In this document: positions 48,530 through 58,443 of the stretch, in pieces | Numbering within the stretch: the first letter of the stretch is position 1 | Layout: every line of letters begins with the position of its first letter | Source: Melieria omissa | Lineage: Eukaryota > Arthropoda > Insecta > Diptera > Ulidiidae | Reading direction: 5' to 3' | DNA: 64,000 nt | Assembly (NCBI GenBank): GCA_963971225.1 | Contig: CAXARI010000032.1 | Span: 1-64,000 of the forward strand | Translations under genes and position numbers: made by a program | The notes under the pieces: generated by a model | Database searches by the model: none | What the model saw: only the letters and a program-made list of their open reading frames with translations | What the model was told of the DNA's origin: nothing

Positions 48530-48569
48530 TACTCCTAAGAATCCTTTAAGTTGTTTTTCGTTTCTTGGG
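48530..48569 (-). pseudogene. Element 1 pol remnant between two insertions
   Basis: Forty bases: the right TACT duplication of element 2 (48530-48533) plus 36 bp of element 1 pol that includes the left TGGG duplication of element 3 (48566-48569). On the minus strand it encodes about 12 residues of the RT/RNase H connection, in the frame expected from both neighbours. It proves that elements 2 and 3 inserted separately into element 1 and not into each other. Confidence 0.9.
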
Positions 48570-49183
48570 TGTTGGGGTCTGCATGCTTACAATCTCAAAA
48601 GTTTTGGAACCCCTGAAACCATTTGCGCAAGTTGCTCAAAGCTGCGCCGAGCACTCAAGCCACTCACGCAACATCACTCAACCCTTTACCTATGCAAAAA
48701 TGTTGCGATACATTCGTATGAGTGTGCGTAGGTTTGAGCTTAACTGAGGAGGCGACTAAGAGTGGTTGTTGTACTGCCCAGCAAGTGCGCAGGTGGTTGT
48801 TGTAACACACAACGTGGGTGTTGTAGCGCAATGGTAATCAAATGTGGTTTTTGTAATGCGAAAATTGGGTGTTGTAGCACAATGGTAGTTAAATGTGGTT
48901 GTTGTGATGCACAAATTGTGTGTTGTAGAGCAATGTAAATCCAATTTGGTTGTTGTGATCGACAGTTAGTGTCGATTCGCGAAGTTGTTGTTAAAACTGG
49001 TGATCGGTTGAATGTTGTTGGTTGTTTTCCGCTGTTGCTACGCGGACCAATTTTGGTGGGGCCATAAAAATATGCACCAACGCACAAACTCATGTAAACT
49101 TATGAATATGCACAAAAAAACTGAATAACGCAGGTCAGGACACGACAAGGTGACAAAACGGCTTGGCGTTGTTTTAAGTCGCT

Positions 49184-49191
49184 TATAAATA
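49184..49191 (+). promoter_or_regulatory. Candidate TATA box in element 3 5' LTR
   Basis: TATAAATA, preceded by a GC-containing stretch and followed about 20-30 nt later by TCACACC/AGAG, plausible as a start site. The same sequence in the 3' LTR is at 57965-57972. Confidence 0.55.
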
Positions 49192-49627
49192 GCGCTGGGC
49201 TCACACCAGAGAAGGGAGAAAGAGCCTAGACACTGCCACGCTGCCACGCTGAACCGCTGCACGACTGCGGAATGCCGCCGGGCAACACACTTAAGCCGCG
49301 AGTCGCGCTTATAACTAATTAACAATTTAAAAGAAAATCGTTTTACAAAATCGTTGAGCGACACACGAACTAAATTTTAAACTGAACAATTTTGAAAAAA
49401 AAAAGGACAAAACGTTGCGTGAAGAAATAGAAAAATTAAGAAAATACGACTCTTTAAAAACCGAGGCTTGTTCAACATCTTGTGCATATACAAAAAAAAA
49501 AAACAAACGTACATAAACTAGCCCGAAAACCAAAAACCCCACCACATACTTTTGAGAACTAAACAGACGAAACGCGAAAAAGCCCAAGTAAACACTAAAA
49601 GGTAAACGCTAAGCGGCGGCGCGGAAA

Positions 49628-49662
<35 letters not shown>

Positions 49663-49778
49663 ACAATCAGTCTGGTGCAGCTATGAGAAAGTTTAAACGT
49701 GAGAAACAACAGTGCTTAAAAGAGAAAACCGAACAACAACAACAGTCACAGTATTAAGCATGCAGAACAAAAATCACA

Positions 49779-50042
49779 GCAACAACAACACTCCAAGTTC
49801 GGGAAAATTGCACGACAACAACCACAACAACAGCAATACTTCAAATTTGTAAATCTTTTAAATTCTACCACAACAACAACACTCCAAGTTCGGGAAAATT
49901 GCACGACAACAACAGCAATACTTCAAATTTGTAAATCTTTTAAATTCTACCACAACAACAACACTCCAAGTTCGGGAAAATTGCACGACAACAACCACAA
50001 CAACAGCAACACTTCAAATTTGTACATCTTTTAAAATTCTAC
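49779..50042 (+). repeat. Minisatellite in element 3 5' LTR
   Basis: Three tandem units of about 80-90 bp. Each contains a CAACAACAACACTCC start, CAAGTTCGGGAAAATTGCAC, a CAACAACAG stretch and TTTAAATTCTAC. Length differences come from a CCACAACAA step. The same array is at about 58559-58822 in the 3' LTR. Confidence 0.85.
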
Positions 50043-51055
50043 TACAACAACAACACCACCAGAATTATCTATGCTACGGATAATCGGATTCACAAAACTT
50101 TATAATAATATTTTAAGAAGAAAAAACTTGTTTAAATTTTAAGGAAAGAGATTTGTGAAGAAAAAAAAATTTGTGTAAAAGTGAACAAAGAGAAAAGAAA
50201 AAATGTCTTCAGATTGATTAGAAAAGAAGGCGGGAAAAGAGAAAGAAAAAAATGTTTAAGATCTTAGCGTGAAGATGTTAGAGATTAAAATAAAGAAATA
50301 TAGTGAAAAGAGAAAAGAAGTGTATAGAAAAAGGCTACAGAAAAAAACCCGAAAGCTCAAGAAGAATACAGTTTTTATATATTTTGTGCTGTGCCATACT
50401 TCAATCACACTTTGGTGGTTGCGGCTTTTTGTATTTTTTTACAGTGTACAGCTGCATCGATGGGCCCAACGATGGACTACACACACACGTCAACACACTG
50501 TCATGTAAGTTCTATTCATTTTTTTTTCGGCACATTTAATTAAAACACAAACCTATTAACTGAGAAAAAAAAACCCAAAGAAAATTTCTTAACTCAAAAA
50601 AAAAAAAAGGGAAAAAAAATTAACCCATATGTTTTCTTCTTTGGCCTTGCATTTATCTACATTATCTTACAGTTTTGATTTGTAAAAAAAAAAAAAAAAA
50701 AACATTTACTACTTAATTTAAGATTTATTTTTGTAGAGGAAAAAAAGGTTACAATTGTTCTTAAATCTACAATTATTGAAATTATATTCGCTATAAAACT
50801 TAAAATTAAATTAAAACTTTAGATAGAACTAATTTTAAGCTACATTTTTTTTTGTTAAAAAGGTTAAAAGGTTTAAATTTCGCTAAGTGTAAATCTTTAG
50901 ATTGAGATACGTTTGTATACAAAGAAAAATTGTTAATATTATAAATTGCTAAATTACGATTCTTTTATGTAAATTTGTTATTGGCTTCAGGATTTCATTT
51001 GGTCAATGCAGTTTTTTTCAAACCCCAACAGTTATGATTTTAAGTTGAATTATTC

Positions 51056-51061
51056 AATAAA
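51056..51061 (+). terminator. Candidate polyadenylation signal, element 3 5' LTR
   Basis: AATAAA followed by TTTTTGTAATATG. The equivalent in the 3' LTR would end the transcript. Called by motif only. Confidence 0.4.
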
Positions 51062-51656
51062 GGATATTTTTGTAATATGTTAAATTGAGCTAATTTGAGT
51101 TTGGCCTGGGAATAAGGGAGGAGGAAATATTTGGTAGTAATTGGGTTTCTTGGTAACAGCTATGAGGAACAAAGGTAGGGAGGGCAAGGAGTATCCGACA
51201 ACAGATTAATCGGGATACTAGCGGAGAAGAGTTTGGGAATGCAATGCGTCCGAAGTGCAAATGTCTGTCCGGTTTGATTTCTGCAGTTGTATTCTGCTGT
51301 TGTATTATTTTTTTCATGCAATCGTGTGCATAAAACTTTTCTTCTTGTTATAGTTGTTTTCCAATTCTGTTGGGGCTGATGCTGAATGCATGCCATAGGA
51401 GTGAGTGTTCTAATGAACCTGGTTGGCCTTATTCGACCCACCCCCGCTGAAGCTTCGGGTAAATTAAAAGCCAGGTGCACACGGGTTAACCAAGGTAATA
51501 TTGCCCTCAATTTCCACCACACCTTCACTCATATGTAAAGGCTAGGCTGAAGGATCTGCATTCGTCAAGATGGCTATGTTACGTTGGCATCCCGCAGGGT
51601 CTATACGCCGAATCCTAACCGCCGTAATGGGGGGAAGACACATAACAGAGAGAAAA

Positions 51657-51674
51657 TGGCGCCCAACGTGGGGC
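51657..51674 (+). promoter_or_regulatory. Element 3 primer-binding site, tRNA-Lys
   Basis: TGGCGCCCAACGTGGGGC, identical to the site in element 2, 9 nt after the LTR end (spacer GAGAGAAAA). Confidence 0.9.
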
Positions 51675-52459
51675 CCTCTACGAAAATGGGGGTGAAAGCA
51701 TTGCTATTGTGGTAATGTAGTCCGTCCGTCCGAACAAGGCTTTGGTAGGTTTGCGTAGTGCACGCATGCTGGATTGTGGGTTCTGAAGGTTAAACATCAT
51801 GGAACTTCACCGCTGCGACATTACGTCAAATGACTTCCACAAGCTAACAGTCCTTTGGTAGATCGGAACTTGGTCGCTATACGTGGATATTGGATTTGTA
51901 GTGTTAACTTGGCTAAAAGCTGGTGACACTAACCGTTCTGTTGTTAGCGACCCGAGTTTCATCTGTTTTGTTTTATCGCATGAGCGTTGCGATCGCGAGG
52001 CGTCGAGGATTTTGTGAGTCGAAAGACACACAACCACGATTGCTTTTGCCGATTAGTCGCAAAAGCTCATTGCCGACGCTGCACCCTGAAATTTTTCTCC
52101 ATTTACCAAAATATTTCTGAATCCCTTTTCCACAACAGGCCAACATAAATAATATTTGCTGAAGTTATATTGAGTTTCGCGATTATAGTTATTTTTTTGT
52201 TTTGTCGAACCATTTTTATGGCTTACAATTTTTGTACCGTGATTAATTCGTATTTTGTTTTTGGGTTATTTGGACCAAATATTGATTACTTTCGGGTCTC
52301 TTTCTCTTTCTTTAACATTTTTGTTGCTTATCTGGCGGTGCGAGTTGGAGGTTATTAAACTTAAAGTACTACCTGTATTAGCGGATAAATAACTTCCGGC
52401 TACAACTTTTCGACTTGCTTATTTTTTGTATTTTTTTAAATTGTTGCCTTGCGGTCACC
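51675..52459 (+). other. Element 3 untranslated leader
   Basis: About 785 bp from primer site to the gag ATG. No ORF of interest. Upstream ATGs exist, so scanning ribosomes would meet them unless the leader is spliced. I see no repeats in it. Confidence 0.6.
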
Positions 52460-54115
52460 ATGCCGTTGCGGCACAGTAGTGAAAACTTGCCAACTGCTGG
52501 GCAGACACTATGTTCAATTTGTCGCGAAGGTTTGAGCGATGGTGCGGAGGTCTTACGCACAGCCTGCGCACACGTTTTTCACAGGAGTTGCTTGATCAAT
52601 TGGTTGAAGCGAAACCCTTCTTGTCCGCAGTGCCGAACTGCTTGCAGCAGCAGGGATTTCATGGCAGATCCCAACCGACATACCCCTGGCATGCGAACTC
52701 GGGCAAAAGCGAGAGAGCCAACCGATGAGGTAAATAATCCGGCGCCTTCAACTTCACACGCTGCACAAACTGCGCACGCAGCGAATTCCGACACGCGCAC
52801 CGAACACAATTTGACAGAGCCTCCAGCGAGTTTGTCAGCTGAGACTGGTGAGAATGCAGGCGATAGTCGTATTCGATCCATAGTAGGGGCAGTCTTAGCG
52901 GCGAGACAGGCGAATTTGTTGGATGAGTTAGAAAGTCGGGTAGGGCAGTTGATAGAACAGAAGTTAGAGCACAGCTTAGCTAACGCAATAGGCAGGTTAA
53001 ATCTACACGGTACGCAGCCGCGTGAAGGCCGCAACGCCTCTAGCGACCAACGTGACTCAACTTCAGAATGGCCACAGGACCTACCGTACAGCAACAACAA
53101 TCGAGAGCAACACATTCCACCTCCACTACGAATGAGCGATGCGTCAGCTGTTACCAACTCGGGCAAAATTGCTCATTTAATTGCAAGTTGGGGCATACAA
53201 TTTGATGGTACACCAAAGCTTTCAGTCGAAAACTTCATTTTCAGAATTGAACTACAAGTTATTGACACTTTATATGGTAATTTCAATTTATTGTGTGAGC
53301 ATGCTCAAGGGTTGTTCACACATGAGGCTAAGGATTGGTATTGGCGATACCGAAGATCGGTTGATCGGGTCAACTGGCATACGCTATGCCATTCGTTAAG
53401 AACACACTTTGGCGAACATAAAACGGACACCGACATAAAGGAAGCGATGCGGAACCGGAAGCAAGGACAAACAGAATCGTTCGATGACTATCGTAACGCG
53501 GTGCTGAGGATTGCTGAAAATTTACAGAATCAAATTCCGGAATCAGAGCTAGTAGAGATCATCCAGAGGGGACTACGTCCGCGCATACGTCAACAGTTAT
53601 TATATGTAAACATAAATTCTCTAGCCGAACTGCGTCGCTTGTGTCTTAAAGGTGAAAGCTTGTTCAACGAGGTTTCCAAAACCAATTCTGTTCACACACC
53701 GGCAACTGCCATGCCGCGCAACAATCCTTTTAGGCGGCAAGTGAACGAGGTAAATGTCGACTTGGAGTTGGATGGAGTACTGAACGAAGATGTCGTCGAA
53801 GTGGACGAAGTGACCAGACCCAACGCGAAGTCCAAACTTATTTGTTGGAATTGTCGAAAGGAAGGTCATCGTTATTTTGATTGCTTAGATAAACGCACGG
53901 TGTTTGTTATGGTTGCGGTGCACCAGGTGTGTACAGACCAACTTGTGAAACATGTCGGCCGGGAAACGTCCAAGCGAGCGAGGCTCTCAAAGCGAGTCCT
54001 CGCTACGACCAAACGCGTCAGTAACGACAAAATCACACACGCCACCGTCAGCATCCGAGCTGCCGATGAAACATGGGACAAGTACTCAACCTTGTCACAT
54101 AATTTCTTATGGTGA
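52460..54115 (+). pseudogene. Element 3 Gag with N-terminal RING-H2 domain, frameshifted near the end
   Basis: Start chosen at the ATG at 52460 (context TCACCATG). An in-frame ATG at 52415 would add 15 hydrophobic residues not matched in element 2. Residues C18, C21, C36, H38, H41, C44, C55 and C58 form a RING-H2 finger, with the E2-contact residues I20, W48 and P56 kept. A polar linker of about 170 residues follows, with a likely helical stretch (SRVGQLIEQKLEHSLANAI). The capsid-like core contains ASWGIQFDG, AKDWYWRYRR, NRKQGQTESFDDY and RPRIRQQLLYVNINS. A zinc knuckle CWNCRKEGHRYFDC lies at 462-475. At about 53903 one T seems lost from a T run: the second cysteine cluster (CYGCGAPGVYRPTC) is readable in the next frame, as in element 2. 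Residues after ~481 are therefore out of frame. Confidence 0.9.
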
Positions 54116-55372
54116 ACGGTTAGCAAACTACAATAGAGTTCGAGATTTGATTTTTAACAATACAAAGGCAACGAAAGCGAAACGCGCGGCACGGTCAACG
54201 GAGCGTATGAGTAACTTCTGGCAAGCTGTCCAGCGGCAGCGTAAGCAAGTTGCAGAAACCTGTGCAATTCATCACAAACCTTTAGATTTGCGTCCATACG
54301 CAGAAATTACACTCTTCAACCAGAAGTTACTCGGTTTACTTGACAGTGGGGCGCAGATATCATGTATAGGGGGCGCACTAGCGAGCGATATTATTAGTAG
54401 GAAAGATGTGCGAGCATTTAAAACTTCAATTCACACAGCTGATGGGCGAAAACAAATTGTATATGGTATTCTTCGCACGTTAATAAAATTTAGGAATCGA
54501 GAGGAAGAAATTGCATTTTATATAGTTCCAAATCTCACACAATCAGTTATATTAGGCATTGACTTTTGGAAAAAATTTAAAATTGCACCAAACATAATTG
54601 CGCAAATTGATCTTCAGGAGCCGTTGACTGATGATGAAAATACGTTGGTACTGACCGGACAACAACAAGACCGGTTAGAAGCAGTGAAAAGGCTATTTCC
54701 AGCGTTTGAGCGAGAAGGGCTGGGTAAAACCACATTAATGCAACACGTCATCGAGGTTGAGTCAAATGTCCGTCCGATTAAACAACGTTACTTTCCCATT
54801 TCTCCCGCCATTGAAAAACTTGTTCACAAAGAAATTGATGAGATGCTGCATCTTGGCGTCATTGAAGAAAGTCCGAACAGTCCATGGTCTAGTCCAGTAG
54901 TTCTTGTCCGAAAAGGTGATAAGGTCCGTCTGTGTCTCGACTCAAGGAAAGTGAACGCTGTCACAATCAAAGATGCGTATCCTTTGCCGCATATCGAAGG
55001 CATTTTAAGCCGACTGCCTAAAGCTCGTTTCATCACGTCGCTAGATTTGCGACGTGCGTTTTGGCAAATCCCGTTGGAAGAAAATTCTAGGGATTTCACA
55101 TGCTTCACAGTACCAAATCGGCCGTTGTACAGATACCGGGTTATGCCATTTGGTCTATGCAATGCGCCGCAAGCGCTATGTCGGCTCATGGACCAGGTAA
55201 TACCAGCGCAGCTCAAAAATCAAGTTTTCGTCTACCTTGATGATTTACTGATCGTGTCAGAGACTTTTGAGGAACACTTGGCCACCTTGACGGAAGTGGC
55301 TAGCCATCTTCGCAAAGCTGGTTTAACCATTAATGTGCAGAAGAGTAAATTTTGTATATACGAAGTGGTTAT
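53952..55372 (+). pseudogene. Element 3 pol, 5' part: protease and reverse transcriptase
   Basis: The frame is -1 relative to the true gag frame at this point, as in element 2. The aspartic protease has the active-site motif GLLDSGAQISC (D near residue 131) and VILGIDFW. The reverse transcriptase has LGVIEESPNSPWSSPVVLV, VRLCLDSRKVN, LDLRRAFWQI, MPFGLCNAPQALCRLMD and the catalytic YLDD (55233-55244). At about 55370, just after KSKFCIYEV, the frame is lost. Continuation in the next frame (GYIVGNGTLRTDPDKVSAI) lacks about three residues usually found here, so a deletion of about 10 nt is the simplest explanation. Confidence 0.9.
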
Positions 55373-57301
55373 ATTGTGGGGAACGGTACATTGCGCACTG
55401 ATCCTGATAAGGTGTCGGCAATTGCGAACTATCCAGCACCAACGACAGTAAAACAGCTAAGACGATTTCTAGGCATGACTGGATGGTACCGGCGATTTAT
55501 GGACAACTATGCTGCCCTTACCACGCCACTTACTAATCTTCTTAAAAAGAGTAGAAGCTTCAGTTGGACAGAAGATGCGCAGTCAGCGTTTGAGGAACTC
55601 AAGCAGAAGCTTGCAAGCGCACCAGTACTTGCGAATCCTGATTACAGTAAGCCTTTTATAATTCAGTGTGATGCAAGTAAACACGGAGTAGGAGCAGTAT
55701 TGGCTCAAAGAAACAGTGAAGGGGTAGAAGTACCCATAGCATACTTTTCTCGGAAACTGAACAAAGCCCAAAGCAACTATAGTGTAACGGAACTTGAGTG
55801 CATGGCAGCAATGTTGAGTCTCAAGAAATTTAGAGCGTATGTAGAAGGGCAAGACTTTACGATAGTCACGGACCATGCAAGCTTGCAATGGCTGATGCGA
55901 CAACCTGATTTATCGGGACGCTTAGCGCGTTGGTCATTGAAGCTGCAAGGTTTTCGGTTCAAAATAGAACACCGGCGAGGCACGCAAAATATTGTACCCG
56001 ACAGTCTGTCGCGTCAGAATTTCGACACCGAAGTAGTGGAAATCGAATTCTGTCCGGTGGTAAACTTGGATTCTCCTGCATTTACGTCGCCTGACTACGA
56101 AGACCTCAAACGTCGCGTACGAGAAAATCAAGACAAATTGCCCGACTTACGTATACTGGACAACGAAGTTTACAAACGAAACGAATTTGCGAACGGAAAC
56201 CCGGAAGCGGAAGCTAGTTGCTGGAAGCTCTGGCTGCCAAAGGAATTGGTACCGGAAGTGCTAGAGAATGCTCATTGCCCGCCAAACAAATGTCATGGCG
56301 GCATCGCCAAAACCTTAGAACGGCTGAGGAAAAACCTATTTTGGCCAAACATGGTGGCTGATGTAAAGGATTACATAAGCAAGTGTAGCATTTGTTGCGA
56401 AAGCAAAGCTCCAAACCGCGTATTGCGGCCGCCAATGTCTGGGCATTATGCTACTCAACGACCTTTCCAAAAGCTTTACATTGATCTTCTAGGTCCGTAT
56501 CCTAGATCCAAACAGGGAAATATCGCAATTTTAATCGTTTTGGACCATTTCACCAAATTCCCGTTGCTCAAAGCCATCCGAAGAGCTACTGCACCTGTCA
56601 TTTGCGAATTTCTGCGGGAGCAAGTTTTCAGTGTTTTTGGTACACCGGAAATAATTATGTCTGATAACGGAAAACAATTTAAATCTTCCTATTTTAACGA
56701 CTTTTTGAAAGACCGAGGTATCCGCCACATGTTTACCGCCTTATATAGTCCTCAAGCCAACGCCAGTGAACGAGTAAATCGGTCCATATTAGTAGGAATA
56801 CGCGCCTACATCAGCAAAGAGCAATCAATGTGGGATAAACATTTGGCTGATATCGCTGAAGCTTTACGTAGCTCAGTCCATCAATCAATTGGCTGCACTC
56901 CGTATTATGCAATTACTGGTCAGCAAATGCTTTCGAACGGCCGTGACTATGAACTGCTGCGTAAGCTGGGTTCATTCGAAGATACAGTCATAGAGAGGTC
57001 AGATAAAATTAAACTAATTAGAGAAGCAATTAGCCAAAACATCACTAAAGCTTATGAAGCGTCAGCTAGGAGGTATAATTTGCGTAGCACAACAAAAGGT
57101 TTTGAAGTAGGAGACAGGGTTTATAGACGTAATTTCATTCTGAGTGATGCTAGCAAGAAGTTTTGTTCCAAGTTCGCTAAGAAATTTATTAAAGCCAAAG
57201 TTATAGGCAAAAGAGGCAACAACATGTACCAACTCGAGGACGAAGATACCGGCAAGAAAGAATTCTACCATCGGAAAGACATTATCGAGCGGAAATCCTA
57301 G
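55370..57301 (+). pseudogene. Element 3 pol, 3' part: RNase H and integrase
   Basis: Continues the RT connection (FLGMTGWYRRFM). RNase H follows with its acidic residues in QCDASKHGVGAVLA, TELECMAAML and VTDHASLQW. The integrase has an HHCC region (AHCPPNKCHGG, CSICCESK) and the DDE triad in YIDLLGPY, MSDNGKQF and ASERVNRS. A basic C-terminal tail (FEVGDRVYRRNF ... YHRKDIIERKS) ends at TAG 57299-57301. All catalytic residues I can check are present. No env gene follows. The nominal start near 55352 is a TTG and only marks the frame opening. Confidence 0.92.
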
Positions 57302-57320
57302 CATGCAGTCCTTGTTACAA

Positions 57321-57343
57321 ATATTGCAGCGTAGCCGCAATAT
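57321..57343 (+). other. Hairpin before element 3 3' LTR
   Basis: Arms ATATTGCAGC (57321-57330) and GCCGCAATAT (57334-57343) pair at nine of ten positions around a GTA loop. The hairpin ends 7 nt before the LTR (spacer CTGGTGT). As in element 2, no purine tract is seen. Confidence 0.7.
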
Positions 57344-57350
57344 CTGGTGT

Positions 57351-58408
57351 TGTTGGGGTCTGCATGCTTACAATCTCAAAAGTTTTGGAACCCCTGAAAC
57401 CATTTGCGCAAGTTGCTCAAAGCTGCGCCGAGCACTCAAGCCACTCACGCAACATCACTCAACCCTTTACCTATGCAAAAATGTTGCGATACATTCGTAT
57501 GAGTGTGCGTAGGTTTGAGCTTAACTGAGGAGGCGACTAAGAGTGGTTGTTGTACTGCCCAGCAAGTGCGCAGGTGGTTGTTGTAACACACAACGTGGGT
57601 GTTGTAGCGCAATGGTAATCAAATGTGGTTTTTGTAATGCGAAAATTGGGTGTTGTAGCACAATGGTAGTTAAATGTGGTTATTGTGATGCACAAATTGT
57701 GTGTTGTAGAGCAATGTAAATCCAATTTGGTTGTTGTGATCGACAGTTAGTGTCGATTCGCGAAGTTGTTGTTAAAACTGGTGATCGGTTGAATGTTGTT
57801 GGTTGTTTTCCGCTGTTGCTACGCGGACCAATTTTGGTGGGGCCATAAAAATATGCACCAACGCACAAACTCATGTAAACTTATGAATATGCACAAAAAA
57901 ACTGAATAACGCAGGTCAGGACACGACAAGGTGACAAAACGGCTTGGCGTTGTTTTAAGTCGCTTATAAATAGCGCTGGGCTCACACCAGAGAAGGGAGA
58001 AAGAGCCTAGACACTGCCACGCTGCCACGCTGAACCGCTGCACGACTGCGGAATGCCGCCGGGCAACACACTTAAGCCGCGAGTCGCGCTTATAACTAAT
58101 TAACAATTTAAAAGAAAATCGTTTTACAAAATCGTTGAGCGACACACGAACTAAATTTTAAACTGAACAATTTTGAAAAAAAAAAGGACAAAACGTTGCG
58201 TGAAGAAATAGAAAAATTAAGAAAATACGACTCTTTAAAAACCGAGGCTTGTTCAACATCTTGTGCATATACAAAAAAAAAAAACAAACGTACATAAACT
58301 AGCCCGAAAACCAAAAACCCCACCACATACTTTTGAGAACTAAACAGACGAAACGCGAAAAAGCCCAAGTAAACACTAAAAGGTAAACGCTAAGCGGCGG
58401 CGCGGAAA

Positions 58409-58443
<35 letters not shown>

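Larger units (their letters stand above)
48570..51647 (+). repeat. Element 3 5' LTR, 3.1 kb
   Basis: TGTTGGGG to ATAACA, unusually long for a gypsy LTR. It contains TTGTTGTAG-rich blocks (48770-48960), a TATA box (49184), an A30 run (49631-49660), a CAA-rich minisatellite (49779-50042), a possible intron (GTAAGT at 50505, acceptor AG at 50671-50672) and an AATAAA (51056). If the TATA and AATAAA are used, the repeated R region would be about 1.8 kb. The many small ORFs in it are not conserved with element 2. Confidence 0.94.

Noticed and set aside
49038..49587. Minus-strand ORFs of 86-117 codons in the element 3 LTR (repeated at 57680-58368)
   Set aside because: Low-complexity antisense of LTR sequence. 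They are duplicated only because the LTR is duplicated and have no counterpart in element 2.
50269..50539. 79- and 78-codon plus-strand ORFs in the element 3 LTR
   Set aside because: The first starts with GTG, is lysine-rich from A-rich DNA and ends at the candidate splice donor; there is no homologue in element 2. Kept only as context for the possible intron.
52510..53166. ORFs overlapping the RING-Gag gene in other frames, including a 195-codon minus-strand frame
   Set aside because: Shadows of a GC-richer coding region; the gag frame has clear domains and the shadows have none.
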